A stretch of 51,144 nt of DNA. Origin: an uncultured Maritimibacter sp. GTDB lineage: Bacteria; Pseudomonadota; Alphaproteobacteria; Rhodobacterales; Rhodobacteraceae. A program made the translations under genes and the position numbers. The notes beneath the pieces were generated by a model that saw only the letters and a list, made by a program, of their open reading frames with translations, ran no database searches and was not told where the DNA came from. Position 1 is the first letter of the stretch, and every line of letters starts with the position of its first letter. The DNA lies in the NCBI GenBank assembly GCA_913063035.1, contig CAJXYS010000020.1:1-51144 (forward strand). Direction: 5' to 3'. Positions 34,381 through 42,718 of this stretch are shown piece by piece.

Positions 34381-35151
34381 ATGCGGCGGCTCGCCGAGAT
34401 CCTGGGGCTTCGGCGCCCGGACAGCGTGCCGCCGGCCCCGGCGCTGCCCGTCTACGCGGTCGGCGATCTCCACGGGTGCAGCGGGTTGCTCGAGCGGATG
34501 CTTGCGCGGATCGACGCGGACATCGCGGCCACCGCGCCCGGACCGACACGGATCGTGTTTCTCGGCGACTACATCGACCGCGGCGCGGACAGCGCCGGGG
34601 TCCTGGCCCGCCTGCGTGCACTGGAGGCCGCCCGGCCCGGCCAGGCGGTCTGCCTGATGGGAAACCACGAACGCATGCTGCTCGATTTCCTCGATGATGC
34701 CACGGGACGCGGGGCGCGCTGGCTCCGGCATGGCGGGCTTCAGACCCTGGCGAGCTTCGGGGTGCGCACGGCCCCGGGCGCGGCACCCACGGCCCGCAGG
34801 CTGGCTGCCCTCGCCCGGGATCTGCGACAGGCCCTGCCCGCGGGGACCGAGGCATGGTTGCGGGCGCGTCCGCTGCTCTGGCAGAGCGGCACGCTTTGCG
34901 CGGTTCATGCCGGGGCCGATCCCCGGCGCCCCCCCGCGGCCCAACCCGCCAAGGCCGTTCTCTGGGGACATCCGGAGTTCCCCCGTCGCCGGCGGCGGGA
35001 CGGTATCTGGATCGTCCACGGTCACGATGTCGTGCCCGAACCCGTCGCGGCGCGCGGGCGCATCGCGGTCGATACCGGGGCGGTCTTCACCGGGCGGCTG
35101 ACGGCCGCGGCCATCCGGCCGGGCGGCACGGTTACCTTCCTGACGGCCTGA
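34381..35151 (+). CDS. PPP-family metallophosphatase (serine/threonine phosphatase-like)
   Basis: A 256-aa soluble protein with the phosphoesterase motifs in order: GDLHG, GDYIDRG, GNHE and, near the C-terminus, VHGHDVV. These bind two metal ions. I set the start at ATG 34381; GTG 34369 and ATG 34336 are in frame and would overlap the kinase gene. It directly follows the BY-kinase, so it may dephosphorylate that kinase or its substrates, although the usual partner of such kinases is a low-molecular-weight tyrosine phosphatase. Confidence 0.88.
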   Translation: MRRLAEILGLRRPDSVPPAPALPVYAVGDLHGCSGLLERMLARIDADIAATAPGPTRIVFLGDYIDRGADSAGVLARLRALEAARPGQAVCLMGNHERMLLDFLDDATGRGARWLRHGGLQTLASFGVRTAPGAAPTARRLAALARDLRQALPAGTEAWLRARPLLWQSGTLCAVHAGADPRRPPAAQPAKAVLWGHPEFPRRRRRDGIWIVHGHDVVPEPVAARGRIAVDTGAVFTGRLTAAAIRPGGTVTFLTA

Positions 35152-35242
35152 GCCGCCGCGGGCGTGCCCGGCCGGGTTCTGGCGGTGCGCCACCGGCTGC
35201 CCCCCCACGCGCGCGAACCGGTAAAATCCACCGCGAACTGCA

Positions 35243-35272
35243 CCCTATCCGGGGAGAGGGCCGGTAGGGTTT
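35243..35272 (+). terminator. Possible terminator after the kinase-phosphatase pair
   Basis: CCCTATCCGG (35243-35252) and CCGGTAGGG (35261-35269) form a 9-bp stem with one bulged T and an 8-nt loop, followed by TTT. It lies 91 nt after the phosphatase stop and about 40 nt before the next start. Confidence 0.45.
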
Positions 35273-35314
35273 CGCTAAGCTGCACGCGCAACGCTGGTGC
35301 CGTGGAAAAGGGTA

Positions 35315-36817
35315 ATGGGGGCTGGGGTGGCTCGTATCACGCATCGCGAGACGATCGGCGGCGACACGCTGCCTTACATGGCCTCGATTTCCGCGCTGGA
35401 GGTCCGGACCGGCCCGGCAGAGGCGGAACTCCGCGTCTTCGCGGGATCCGGCGCGGACGGGGGGTTGAGCGTCATCGCGCTGGAGTCCGGTGGCCCGGCC
35501 CGGATGCTCGACCAGCGCGGCGCAGGACCCGAAGCCGGGACTGCAGGGCTGGCCGGGCTTGGCGTGGCGACGGTCGGCGGTGTCGAGACAGTGATCCCCG
35601 CCGGCCGCGCCGATGACCGGATCGCGTTCCACCCGCTGACGGAGGCCGGCAGTTTCGCGCCCGTCCAGGGCTTCGCCGGCGCCGACCTGCCGGGAGGGCT
35701 CGCCGGGCTCGCGGTCCTGCCGTCGGGAGACGGGGCGCGGATATACCACACCGATCGCAACGGCGATGGCATCGGCGGGCTGGAGCTGACGCCCGACATG
35801 GCCCCGCGGGACCTGGGCATGACCGATGCCACCGACGTCACGACGCTGGCGTCCGGGCGAATCGACGGGCATGACTTCGTCTTCGCCGCATCCGGCAGCC
35901 GGAACGCGGTCACCTCCTACCGGGTTTGGGGGTCGGGCGAATTGTCGGCGGCCGATACCGTGTCGCCGGAAGATGGTCTCTACGTCGCGGCGCCTGCCGC
36001 GCTGGACGTGGCGGTGTCGGGCGGGATCACCTACCTCGTGCTCGCCGCAACGGAATCGCAGTCGCTTTCCGTCGTTCAGGTGGTGCCCTGGGGCGGGCTT
36101 TCGGTCACCGATCACCTGATCGATTCCGGGGGGACCCGCTTCGGCGCGCCGACGGCGCTCGACACGATCAAGATCGGCCACCGGGTTCTGGTGGCAGCCG
36201 GCGGCGGCGACGACGGCGTCACGCTCTTCGAGCTTTCGCCGGACGGCCGCCTGCATTTCCTCACCCAGACCGTCGATACGGCCGAGACGGCGCTTCAGAA
36301 CGTGTCGGCGATCGCGCTGGCACCGGCCGGGCCGGATCCGTTCGACGGGCTCGAGTTGCTGGCCGGGTCCGCGACCGAGCCGGGGATCAGCCGGTTTCAC
36401 GTCGATCTCGAAGAGTTCGGCCCGCTGCGCCGCGGGACCAGCGAACGCGACTGGCTCAACGGGATCTGGGCCGATGACCTGATCACCGGGTTCGGCGGCG
36501 ACGACGTGATCCGGGGGCATGTGGGCGACGACCGCATGATCGACGGCCCCGGCATGGACCTGCTTTTCGGCGGACGCGGGGAAGACGTCTTCGCAATGAC
36601 GCCGGACCGCGACCTGGACGTGATCCGCGATTTCATGCGGCAAGACGACCGGATCGATCTCTCGGCCTATCCGCGGCTGCACGGGATGGATCAACTGAAC
36701 ATCGTCGACCGCTCCTACGGCGTTTCCGTCAGCTATGCCGGCGACATGCTGCGCGTGGAGCCGAAATGGGGGCGCCTCGAGGCCGACATGCTGACGGCCG
36801 ACAATTTCATCTTCTGA
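35315..36817 (+). CDS. Secreted RTX-type calcium-binding protein with beta-propeller-like repeats
   Basis: A 500-aa protein. The first 370 residues are repeated beta segments of propeller style (for example DGARIYHTDRNGDGIGGLEL, HDFVFAASGSRNAVTSYRV and HRVLVAAGGGDDGVTLFEL). Residues about 390-440 carry RTX nonapeptide-like repeats (ITGFGGDDVIRGHVGDDRMIDG, LLFGGRGEDVF). The end DNFIF is hydrophobic, as expected for a type I secretion signal. No signal peptide is seen. ATG 35315 follows GGAAAAGGG. Export by a type I system encoded elsewhere is inferred. Being next to the glycan genes it may act on or bind the polysaccharide; no catalytic motif was seen. Confidence 0.8.
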   Translation: MGAGVARITHRETIGGDTLPYMASISALEVRTGPAEAELRVFAGSGADGGLSVIALESGGPARMLDQRGAGPEAGTAGLAGLGVATVGGVETVIPAGRADDRIAFHPLTEAGSFAPVQGFAGADLPGGLAGLAVLPSGDGARIYHTDRNGDGIGGLELTPDMAPRDLGMTDATDVTTLASGRIDGHDFVFAASGSRNAVTSYRVWGSGELSAADTVSPEDGLYVAAPAALDVAVSGGITYLVLAATESQSLSVVQVVPWGGLSVTDHLIDSGGTRFGAPTALDTIKIGHRVLVAAGGGDDGVTLFELSPDGRLHFLTQTVDTAETALQNVSAIALAPAGPDPFDGLELLAGSATEPGISRFHVDLEEFGPLRRGTSERDWLNGIWADDLITGFGGDDVIRGHVGDDRMIDGPGMDLLFGGRGEDVFAMTPDRDLDVIRDFMRQDDRIDLSAYPRLHGMDQLNIVDRSYGVSVSYAGDMLRVEPKWGRLEADMLTADNFIF

Positions 36818-36895
36818 GCGTGACAGAGATTCCGATTTCCCCTCGGGCCGCGGCACGCTAAACCGGGCGCGAAAGCGACCGGAGGGCTTGGATTA

Positions 36896-38200
36896 ATGCG
36901 TATCGCGATGATCGGCACGGGCTATGTGGGGCTCGTCTCGGGGGTGTGTTTCTCGGATTTCGGCCATGACGTGGTCTGCGTGGACAAGGATCCCGGCAAG
37001 ATCGCGCGACTGACCGCGGGCGAGGTGCCGATCTTCGAGCCGGGGCTGGACGTCCTGCTGGAAAAGAACGTCGCCGCGGGGCGGCTGGCCTTCACCGGCG
37101 ATCTGGCCGAGGCGCTGGACGGTGTCGACGCGGTCTTCATCGCCGTGGGCACGCCGACGCGCCGGGGCGACGGGCATGCCGATCTCACCCATGTCTTCGC
37201 CGCCGCCGAGGAGATCGCCAGGACGCTCGACCACTACGCCGTCGTGGTGACGAAATCGACGGTGCCGGTGGGCACCAACCGCAAGGTCAAGGAGATTCTC
37301 GACGCGGCACGGCCCGCGCTGGATCTCGACGTGGCGTCGAACCCGGAGTTTCTGCGCGAAGGCGCGGCGATCGACGATTTCATGCGTCCCGACCGCGTGG
37401 TCGTCGGCGTCGAGACCGATCGCGCGGCGGACATCATGGCGGATATCTACCGCCCGCTCTACCTGCGGGACTTCCCGATCATCACCACGGATCTCGAGTC
37501 CGCGGAGATGACGAAATACGCCGCGAACGCCTTCCTGGCCGCGAAGATCACCTTCATCAACGAGATCGCCGCGCTCTGCGAGAAGGTGGGCGCGGACGTC
37601 AAATCGGTCGCCAAGGGCATGGGGCTCGACAACCGGATCGGCAACAAGTTCCTGCATGCGGGGCCGGGCTATGGCGGTTCGTGCTTTCCCAAGGACACGC
37701 GGGCGCTGGCCCGCATCGGCCAGGAACACGCCGCGCCCCAGCACATCACCGAGACGGTGATCGAGGTGAACGAGGCGGTGAAGCGGCGCATGATCGAGAA
37801 GCTGCGCGATCTCTGCGACGACAGCTTCAACGGCCGGACGGTGGCGGTGCTGGGTGTGACCTTCAAGCCGAACACCGACGACATGCGCGAGGCGCCCGCG
37901 CTGACCATCGTGCCGGCGCTGGTGGGCGGCGGCGCGACGGTGCGGGTCAGCGACCCACAGGGCCAGCGCGAGGGGGCGGCGCTGCTGCCGGGGGTGGAAT
38001 GGTGCGCGGATCCCTATGCCGCGGCCGAGGACGCGGACCTGATCGTGCTGCTGACGGAATGGAACGAGTTCCGCGCGCTGGACCTGGCGCGGCTGGCCGG
38101 CGCGATGCGGACGCCGCGCATGGCGGATCTGCGCAACATCTACAACGCCAACGACGTGGCCGAAGCGGGCTTCGAGGCCTACACGGCCGTGGGGCGCTGA
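36896..38200 (+). CDS. ugd: UDP-glucose 6-dehydrogenase
   Basis: A 434-aa cytosolic enzyme that oxidises UDP-glucose to UDP-glucuronate with two NAD+. It has the Rossmann start MRIAMIGTGYVGLVSG, a VGTP motif, SNPEFLREGAA, the catalytic Cys in GYGGSCFPKDT (about residue 260) and GVTFKPNTDDMREAP in the C-terminal domain. Its position beside the exopolysaccharide genes suggests that it feeds glucuronate into the glycan. It starts with ATG 78 nt after the RTX gene; whether it is co-transcribed is unclear. Confidence 0.97.
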   Translation: MRIAMIGTGYVGLVSGVCFSDFGHDVVCVDKDPGKIARLTAGEVPIFEPGLDVLLEKNVAAGRLAFTGDLAEALDGVDAVFIAVGTPTRRGDGHADLTHVFAAAEEIARTLDHYAVVVTKSTVPVGTNRKVKEILDAARPALDLDVASNPEFLREGAAIDDFMRPDRVVVGVETDRAADIMADIYRPLYLRDFPIITTDLESAEMTKYAANAFLAAKITFINEIAALCEKVGADVKSVAKGMGLDNRIGNKFLHAGPGYGGSCFPKDTRALARIGQEHAAPQHITETVIEVNEAVKRRMIEKLRDLCDDSFNGRTVAVLGVTFKPNTDDMREAPALTIVPALVGGGATVRVSDPQGQREGAALLPGVEWCADPYAAAEDADLIVLLTEWNEFRALDLARLAGAMRTPRMADLRNIYNANDVAEAGFEAYTAVGR

Positions 38201-38259
38201 CGGGCGCCGCCACGGCGGGCGTAAAGCTTTCCTTAACCCGCGCAGGGCAGGCTTGGCCC

Positions 38260-38547
38260 ATGCGTGCGCTCGTTTTGTCAAGCCTCGTTCTCGCGGCGTG
38301 CAATGCCCCGGCCCCCGACGGGCTGGGAACGCCGTCCCGGCTGGTCGAGATCGACGGCAGCCGTTTCCGCGTCTCGCAGCAGGACGGTGTCGCGACGGCG
38401 ATCCGCACCGACGTCGATTTCCGACCCACCGTCGCCAAGCTTCGTCCGCGTGCGACCCGCGCGATGGAAAAGGCGAGCGGATGTGCCGTTGTTGCGGGGT
38501 CGCTCGAGGGGGACGCGGCGCTGATGCGTGCGCGTCTCCTGTGTTGA
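38260..38547 (+). CDS. Small putative lipoprotein
   Basis: A 95-aa product with a lipoprotein signal MRALVLSSLVLAAC: the lipobox is LAAC and the lipidated Cys is residue 14. The mature part is short (VEIDGSRFRVSQQDG and so on) and ends in Cys; two further cysteines (GCAVV and LLC) could form a disulfide. No strong ribosome site precedes the ATG. Family and function are unknown. It is convergent with the GNAT gene, 4 nt apart. Confidence 0.7.
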   Translation: MRALVLSSLVLAACNAPAPDGLGTPSRLVEIDGSRFRVSQQDGVATAIRTDVDFRPTVAKLRPRATRAMEKASGCAVVAGSLEGDAALMRARLLC

Positions 38548-38551
38548 GGGA

Positions 38552-38965
38552 TCAGCGCAGCGTCTTCTCGAGGCAGGGCGCGCCTTGTGCGCAGGGCAGG
38601 TAGCCCAGGCCGCGATAGAGGCCCGAGGCCGGGTCCCTGCCGGAGGCATCCACGATCCGCAGATGCCGCAGATCGAGCTGCAGGGCCTCTGACTCCAGGA
38701 CGGCCATCATGGCGCGGGCCACCCCGCCGCGGCGCTGCGCGGGCATGACGAAGAGGTGCCGGATCTCACCCAGGGTGCCGCAGTCGACCAGCGCCACGCA
38801 GCCCACCGCGATGCCGTCGTCCCGTGCCACGACGAGCCGTGTCTCGGGGCCGCCGAGCGCGCGCGCCCCCGGGGCGGCGGTATCGCCACGCGCCGCCGCC
38901 CAGCCTGCCAGCAGGTCGGCGACGCCCGGCGCATCGGGCTTTTCGATGTCGACGGACAGGGGCAT
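38552..38965 (-). CDS. GNAT-family N-acetyltransferase
   Basis: A 137-aa protein of the GNAT fold. LGEIRHLFVMPAQRRGGVARAMM holds the acetyl-CoA motif A (Q/R-x-x-G-x-A pattern, here QRRGGVA), followed by a LRIVDASGRDPASGLYRGLGY motif B with the late Tyr. GAGGAG precedes ATG 38965, better than a longer frame from 39130. The substrate is unknown. It is divergent from smc. Confidence 0.88.
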   Translation of the reverse strand: MPLSVDIEKPDAPGVADLLAGWAAARGDTAAPGARALGGPETRLVVARDDGIAVGCVALVDCGTLGEIRHLFVMPAQRRGGVARAMMAVLESEALQLDLRHLRIVDASGRDPASGLYRGLGYLPCAQGAPCLEKTLR

Positions 38966-39155
38966 GCCGTACTCCTCGTGGAACGCCGGTGGGATGGCTG
39001 GTCCCAACTTCGACCCGGAGCGACGCCCGGTCAAGCATCTGCTACATCTTGGGGATAACTTTGGCCCCAACGCGATATGCAGCGTTAATTGTTGACTCGC
39101 TCCCCGCTGTCCAGAACACTCGGACGTCAATCGGAATCAGGGGCAGGCCGTCCGC

Positions 39156-42100
39156 GTGCGCTTCACGAGACTCAGACTCAACGGTTTCAAGAGCTTCGTC
39201 GATCCGACCGACCTGGTCATCGCCGATGGCCTGACCGGCGTGGTGGGTCCGAACGGCTGTGGCAAGTCGAACCTGCTCGAGGCGCTGCGCTGGGTGATGG
39301 GCGAGAACCGTCCGACGGCGATGCGCGGCGGCGGCATGGAAGACGTGATCTTCGCCGGTGCCGCCTCGCGCCCGGCCCGGAACTTCGCCGAGGTGTCCGT
39401 CGCCATCGACAACAGCGAGCGCCTGGCGCCGTCGGGCTTCAACGATGCCGACCATATCGATATCGTGCGCCGCATCACGCGCGACGCCGGCAGCGCCTAC
39501 AAGGCCAATGGCAAGGACGTGCGCGCCCGCGACGTTCAGATGCTTTTCGCCGATGCCTCGACCGGCGCGCATTCGCCGGCGCTGGTCCGCCAGGGCCAGA
39601 TCGCCGAGTTGATCAACGCCAAGCCCAAGAACCGGCGCCGCATCCTAGAGGAAGCGGCCGGGATCAGCGGGCTTTACCAGCGCCGCCACGAGGCGGAACT
39701 GAAACTGCGCGGCGCCGAGACGAACCTGGAGCGGGTCGAGGACGTGCTGGAGCAGTTGGCCCAGCAGCTGTCGCAACTGACCCGCCAGGCCAGGCAGGCG
39801 GCGCGCTATCGCGAGATCGGCACGGCGCTGCGCCAGGCCGAGGGCAAGCTGCTTTACCGTCGCTGGAAGGAGGCCGATGCCGCGCGGGCCGAGGCCCAGG
39901 ATGCCCTGAAGGAACGCACCGCCGCCGCCGCCCGGGCGGAGGCGGCCGCGCGCGACGCCGCGAAGGACCGCGAGGCGCGCGATGCGGCGCTCCCGCCGCT
40001 GCGCGAGGAGGAGGCGATCGCCGCGGCGGTGCTTCAACGCTTGCAGGTCGAGCGTGACACCCTCCGCGACCGGGAGGAGCGCGCCCGCCAGACCATCGAG
40101 ACCCTGACCGCCCGGATCGAGCAGCTCGCCCGCGACATCGAGCGCGAAACGGTCCTGAACCGCGATGCCGGTGAGACGATCGAGCGGCTGGAATGGGAAC
40201 AGGCGCAGCTTGAAAAGGCGGGCGAGGGCCATGCCGAGGCTCTGGAGGCCGCCGTGGAGGAAGCCCGCGCCGCGGCGCAGGTGCTGCAGGATCGCGAGGC
40301 CGATCTCGACCAGATGACCGAGGATGTCGGCCGTCTCTCGGCGCGTCACCAGTCGGCCCACCGGGCGCTGGACGACGCGCGCACGACGCTTTCCCGGAAC
40401 GAGGCCGAGTCCGAGAAAGCCCGCGCCGCGGTGGCCGAGGCGGAGTCGGCCCTGGCAAAGGCCGCCGAAGATTACCGCGCGGCCGAACAGGACCAGGCCG
40501 AGGCGGCCCGCGCGGCGGAGGCGGCCGAGGCCGCGCTTGTCGCCGCCGACGACGCCCGCGGCGCAGCGCAGGCCAGGGAGGCCGAGGCCCGCGCGGAACG
40601 CTCCGAGGCCGAGGGCGAGGCCAGCGCGTTGCGGGCCGAGGTCGCGGCGCTGGCCAAGCTGGTCGAGCGCGAGACCGCCGAGCGTGACACGGTGCTCGAC
40701 CGGGTGCGGGTGGAGCCGGGCTACGAGGCGGCGCTGGGCGCGGCGCTGGCCGACGACCTGCGCGCGCCCGAGGTGGACGATCCCGCGGCCTCGGGCTGGG
40801 GGCTGCTGCCGGGATATCCGCAGCCGCAATCCCTGCCCGAGGGTGTGCGCGCGCTGACGAACTACGTCACGGTGCCGGAGGTGCTGGCCCGGCGCATGTC
40901 GCAGGTCGGGCTGGTGGACCGCGCCGAGGGCGGGCGGCTGCAGGCCGGGCTGCGGCCCGGCCAGAGACTGGTCAGCGTCGAGGGCGATCTCTGGCGCTGG
41001 GACGGGTTCCGCACCGCGGCCGAGGATGCGCCCTCGGCGGCGGCGCTGCGGTTGCAGCAGCTCAACCGGCTCGTCCAGCTGAAGCGCGACCTGGAGGATG
41101 CCAACGCCCGGGCCGACGGTGCGCAGCGGGCCCATGCGGTGCTGGCCGAGCAGCTGCAGGAGCTGACCCGCGCCGACCAGGACGCCCGTGCCGCCCGGCG
41201 CGCCGCCGATCAGGCGGTCACCGAGGCCAACCGCAGTCTGTCTAGGGCCGAGGCCGATCACAGCATCGCCAGCGGCAAGCTCGACAGCCAGAAACTCGCC
41301 GTCGCGCGATACGACGACGAGGCCGCGGCCGCCCGCGCCCGCGTCAAGGAGGCCGAGGACGCGGTCGCGGGGCTGGACGATCTCGACGCCGCCAAGGCCA
41401 AGGTCGAGGACCTGCGCATGACGGTCGAGGCCGCGCGCATGACCATGATGACCAAGCGATCGGCCCATGACGAGTTGCGCCGCGAAGGCGAGGCGCGCAC
41501 CAAGCGGTCGCAGGAGATCGTGAAGGAGATCAGCGGCTGGCGTCACCGGCTGGAAACCGCCGGCAAGCGGATCGGGGAACTCGAAGAGCGCAAGGCGACC
41601 AGCGAGGCGGAACTGGCCGAGGCGACCGCCGCCCCCGAGGAAATCGCCACCAAGCGCGCCGAGCTTTCCGGCGAGATCGATAAGGCCGAGGCGCGGCGGG
41701 CCGAGGCGGCCGACGCGTTGTCCGGTGCCGAGTCGGCGCTCCGCAAGGCCGAGCAGGCCGAGCGTGACGCAGAGCGCGCGGCCTCCGAGGCGCGCGAGGC
41801 GCGGGCCCGGACGGAGGCCACGGCCGAGGCCGCGGCCGAGTCGGTCGCCGCCGCCGCGCACCGGATCGAAGAAGAGCTGGAGACCACGCCCGCCGCCCTG
41901 CTCGAGACGCTCGACACCGACCCCGAGAGGATGCCCGACGCCGAGACCATCGAGGCCGAGGTCAACCGCCTGAAACGCCAGCGCGATGCGCTGGGCGCCG
42001 TCAACCTCCGCGCCGAAGAGGACGCCCGCGAGGTCGAGCAGGAACACGACACGCTTGCGACCGAGAAGCGCGACCTCGAAGAGGCGATCGCGAAGCTGCG

Positions 42101-42611
42101 GTCGGGGATCAACAGCCTCAACCGGGAGGGGCGCGAGCGGCTTCTGACCGCCTTCGAGGAGGTGAATGCGAACTTCTCCGCGCTGTTCACCCATCTCTTC
42201 GGCGGGGGCGAGGCCAAGCTGGTGCTGGTGGAATCCGACGATCCGCTGGAAGCGGGGCTCGAGATCATGTGCCAGCCGCCGGGCAAGAAGCTCTCGACGC
42301 TCTCGCTTCTTTCGGGCGGTGAACAGACGCTGACCGCGCTGGCGCTCATCTTCGCCGTCTTCCTGGCGAACCCGGCCCCGATCTGCGTGCTGGACGAGGT
42401 CGACGCACCCCTGGACGATTCGAACGTGACGCGGTTCTGCGATCTCCTGGACGAGATGACCCGGCGCACCGAGACGCGGTTCCTGATCATCACCCATCAT
42501 GCCATCACCATGAGCCGGATGGATCGGCTCTTCGGCGTGACCATGGCCGAGCAGGGTGTCAGCCAGCTGGTCAGCGTGGACCTGAAGAAGGCCGAGCAGA
42601 TGGTGGCCTGA
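39156..42611 (+). CDS. smc: Chromosome segregation protein SMC
   Basis: The ATPase of the condensin complex, 1151 aa, the usual length. It has Walker A GPNGCGKSN (residues 31-39), a long coiled coil, a short hinge (about 505-600, typical of alphaproteobacteria), a second coiled coil rich in Ala/Glu/Arg, and the C-terminal head with signature LSLLSGGEQTLTALAL and Walker B ICVLDEVDAPLDD. It starts with GTG 39156. ScpA and ScpB are not in the window. Confidence 0.97.
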   Translation: MRFTRLRLNGFKSFVDPTDLVIADGLTGVVGPNGCGKSNLLEALRWVMGENRPTAMRGGGMEDVIFAGAASRPARNFAEVSVAIDNSERLAPSGFNDADHIDIVRRITRDAGSAYKANGKDVRARDVQMLFADASTGAHSPALVRQGQIAELINAKPKNRRRILEEAAGISGLYQRRHEAELKLRGAETNLERVEDVLEQLAQQLSQLTRQARQAARYREIGTALRQAEGKLLYRRWKEADAARAEAQDALKERTAAAARAEAAARDAAKDREARDAALPPLREEEAIAAAVLQRLQVERDTLRDREERARQTIETLTARIEQLARDIERETVLNRDAGETIERLEWEQAQLEKAGEGHAEALEAAVEEARAAAQVLQDREADLDQMTEDVGRLSARHQSAHRALDDARTTLSRNEAESEKARAAVAEAESALAKAAEDYRAAEQDQAEAARAAEAAEAALVAADDARGAAQAREAEARAERSEAEGEASALRAEVAALAKLVERETAERDTVLDRVRVEPGYEAALGAALADDLRAPEVDDPAASGWGLLPGYPQPQSLPEGVRALTNYVTVPEVLARRMSQVGLVDRAEGGRLQAGLRPGQRLVSVEGDLWRWDGFRTAAEDAPSAAALRLQQLNRLVQLKRDLEDANARADGAQRAHAVLAEQLQELTRADQDARAARRAADQAVTEANRSLSRAEADHSIASGKLDSQKLAVARYDDEAAAARARVKEAEDAVAGLDDLDAAKAKVEDLRMTVEAARMTMMTKRSAHDELRREGEARTKRSQEIVKEISGWRHRLETAGKRIGELEERKATSEAELAEATAAPEEIATKRAELSGEIDKAEARRAEAADALSGAESALRKAEQAERDAERAASEAREARARTEATAEAAAESVAAAAHRIEEELETTPAALLETLDTDPERMPDAETIEAEVNRLKRQRDALGAVNLRAEEDAREVEQEHDTLATEKRDLEEAIAKLRSGINSLNREGRERLLTAFEEVNANFSALFTHLFGGGEAKLVLVESDDPLEAGLEIMCQPPGKKLSTLSLLSGGEQTLTALALIFAVFLANPAPICVLDEVDAPLDDSNVTRFCDLLDEMTRRTETRFLIITHHAITMSRMDRLFGVTMAEQGVSQLVSVDLKKAEQMVA

Positions 42612-42718
42612 AGCCGGTCGGGCGGCTACGGGCGCGGCGCCCTGCCGTGTTCAGGCGATTTTAAACCGAAATCGCGCAATCTGTCCTCTTGTTGGCCCCG
42701 CCGGGAAGAGCAAGTGGC

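Noticed and set aside
39645-42500. Open frame of 951 codons on the minus strand inside smc
   Set aside because: It is antisense to a clearly recognised SMC; the long frame follows from high GC and codon bias. Its Leu/Gly/Arg-rich product has no motifs.
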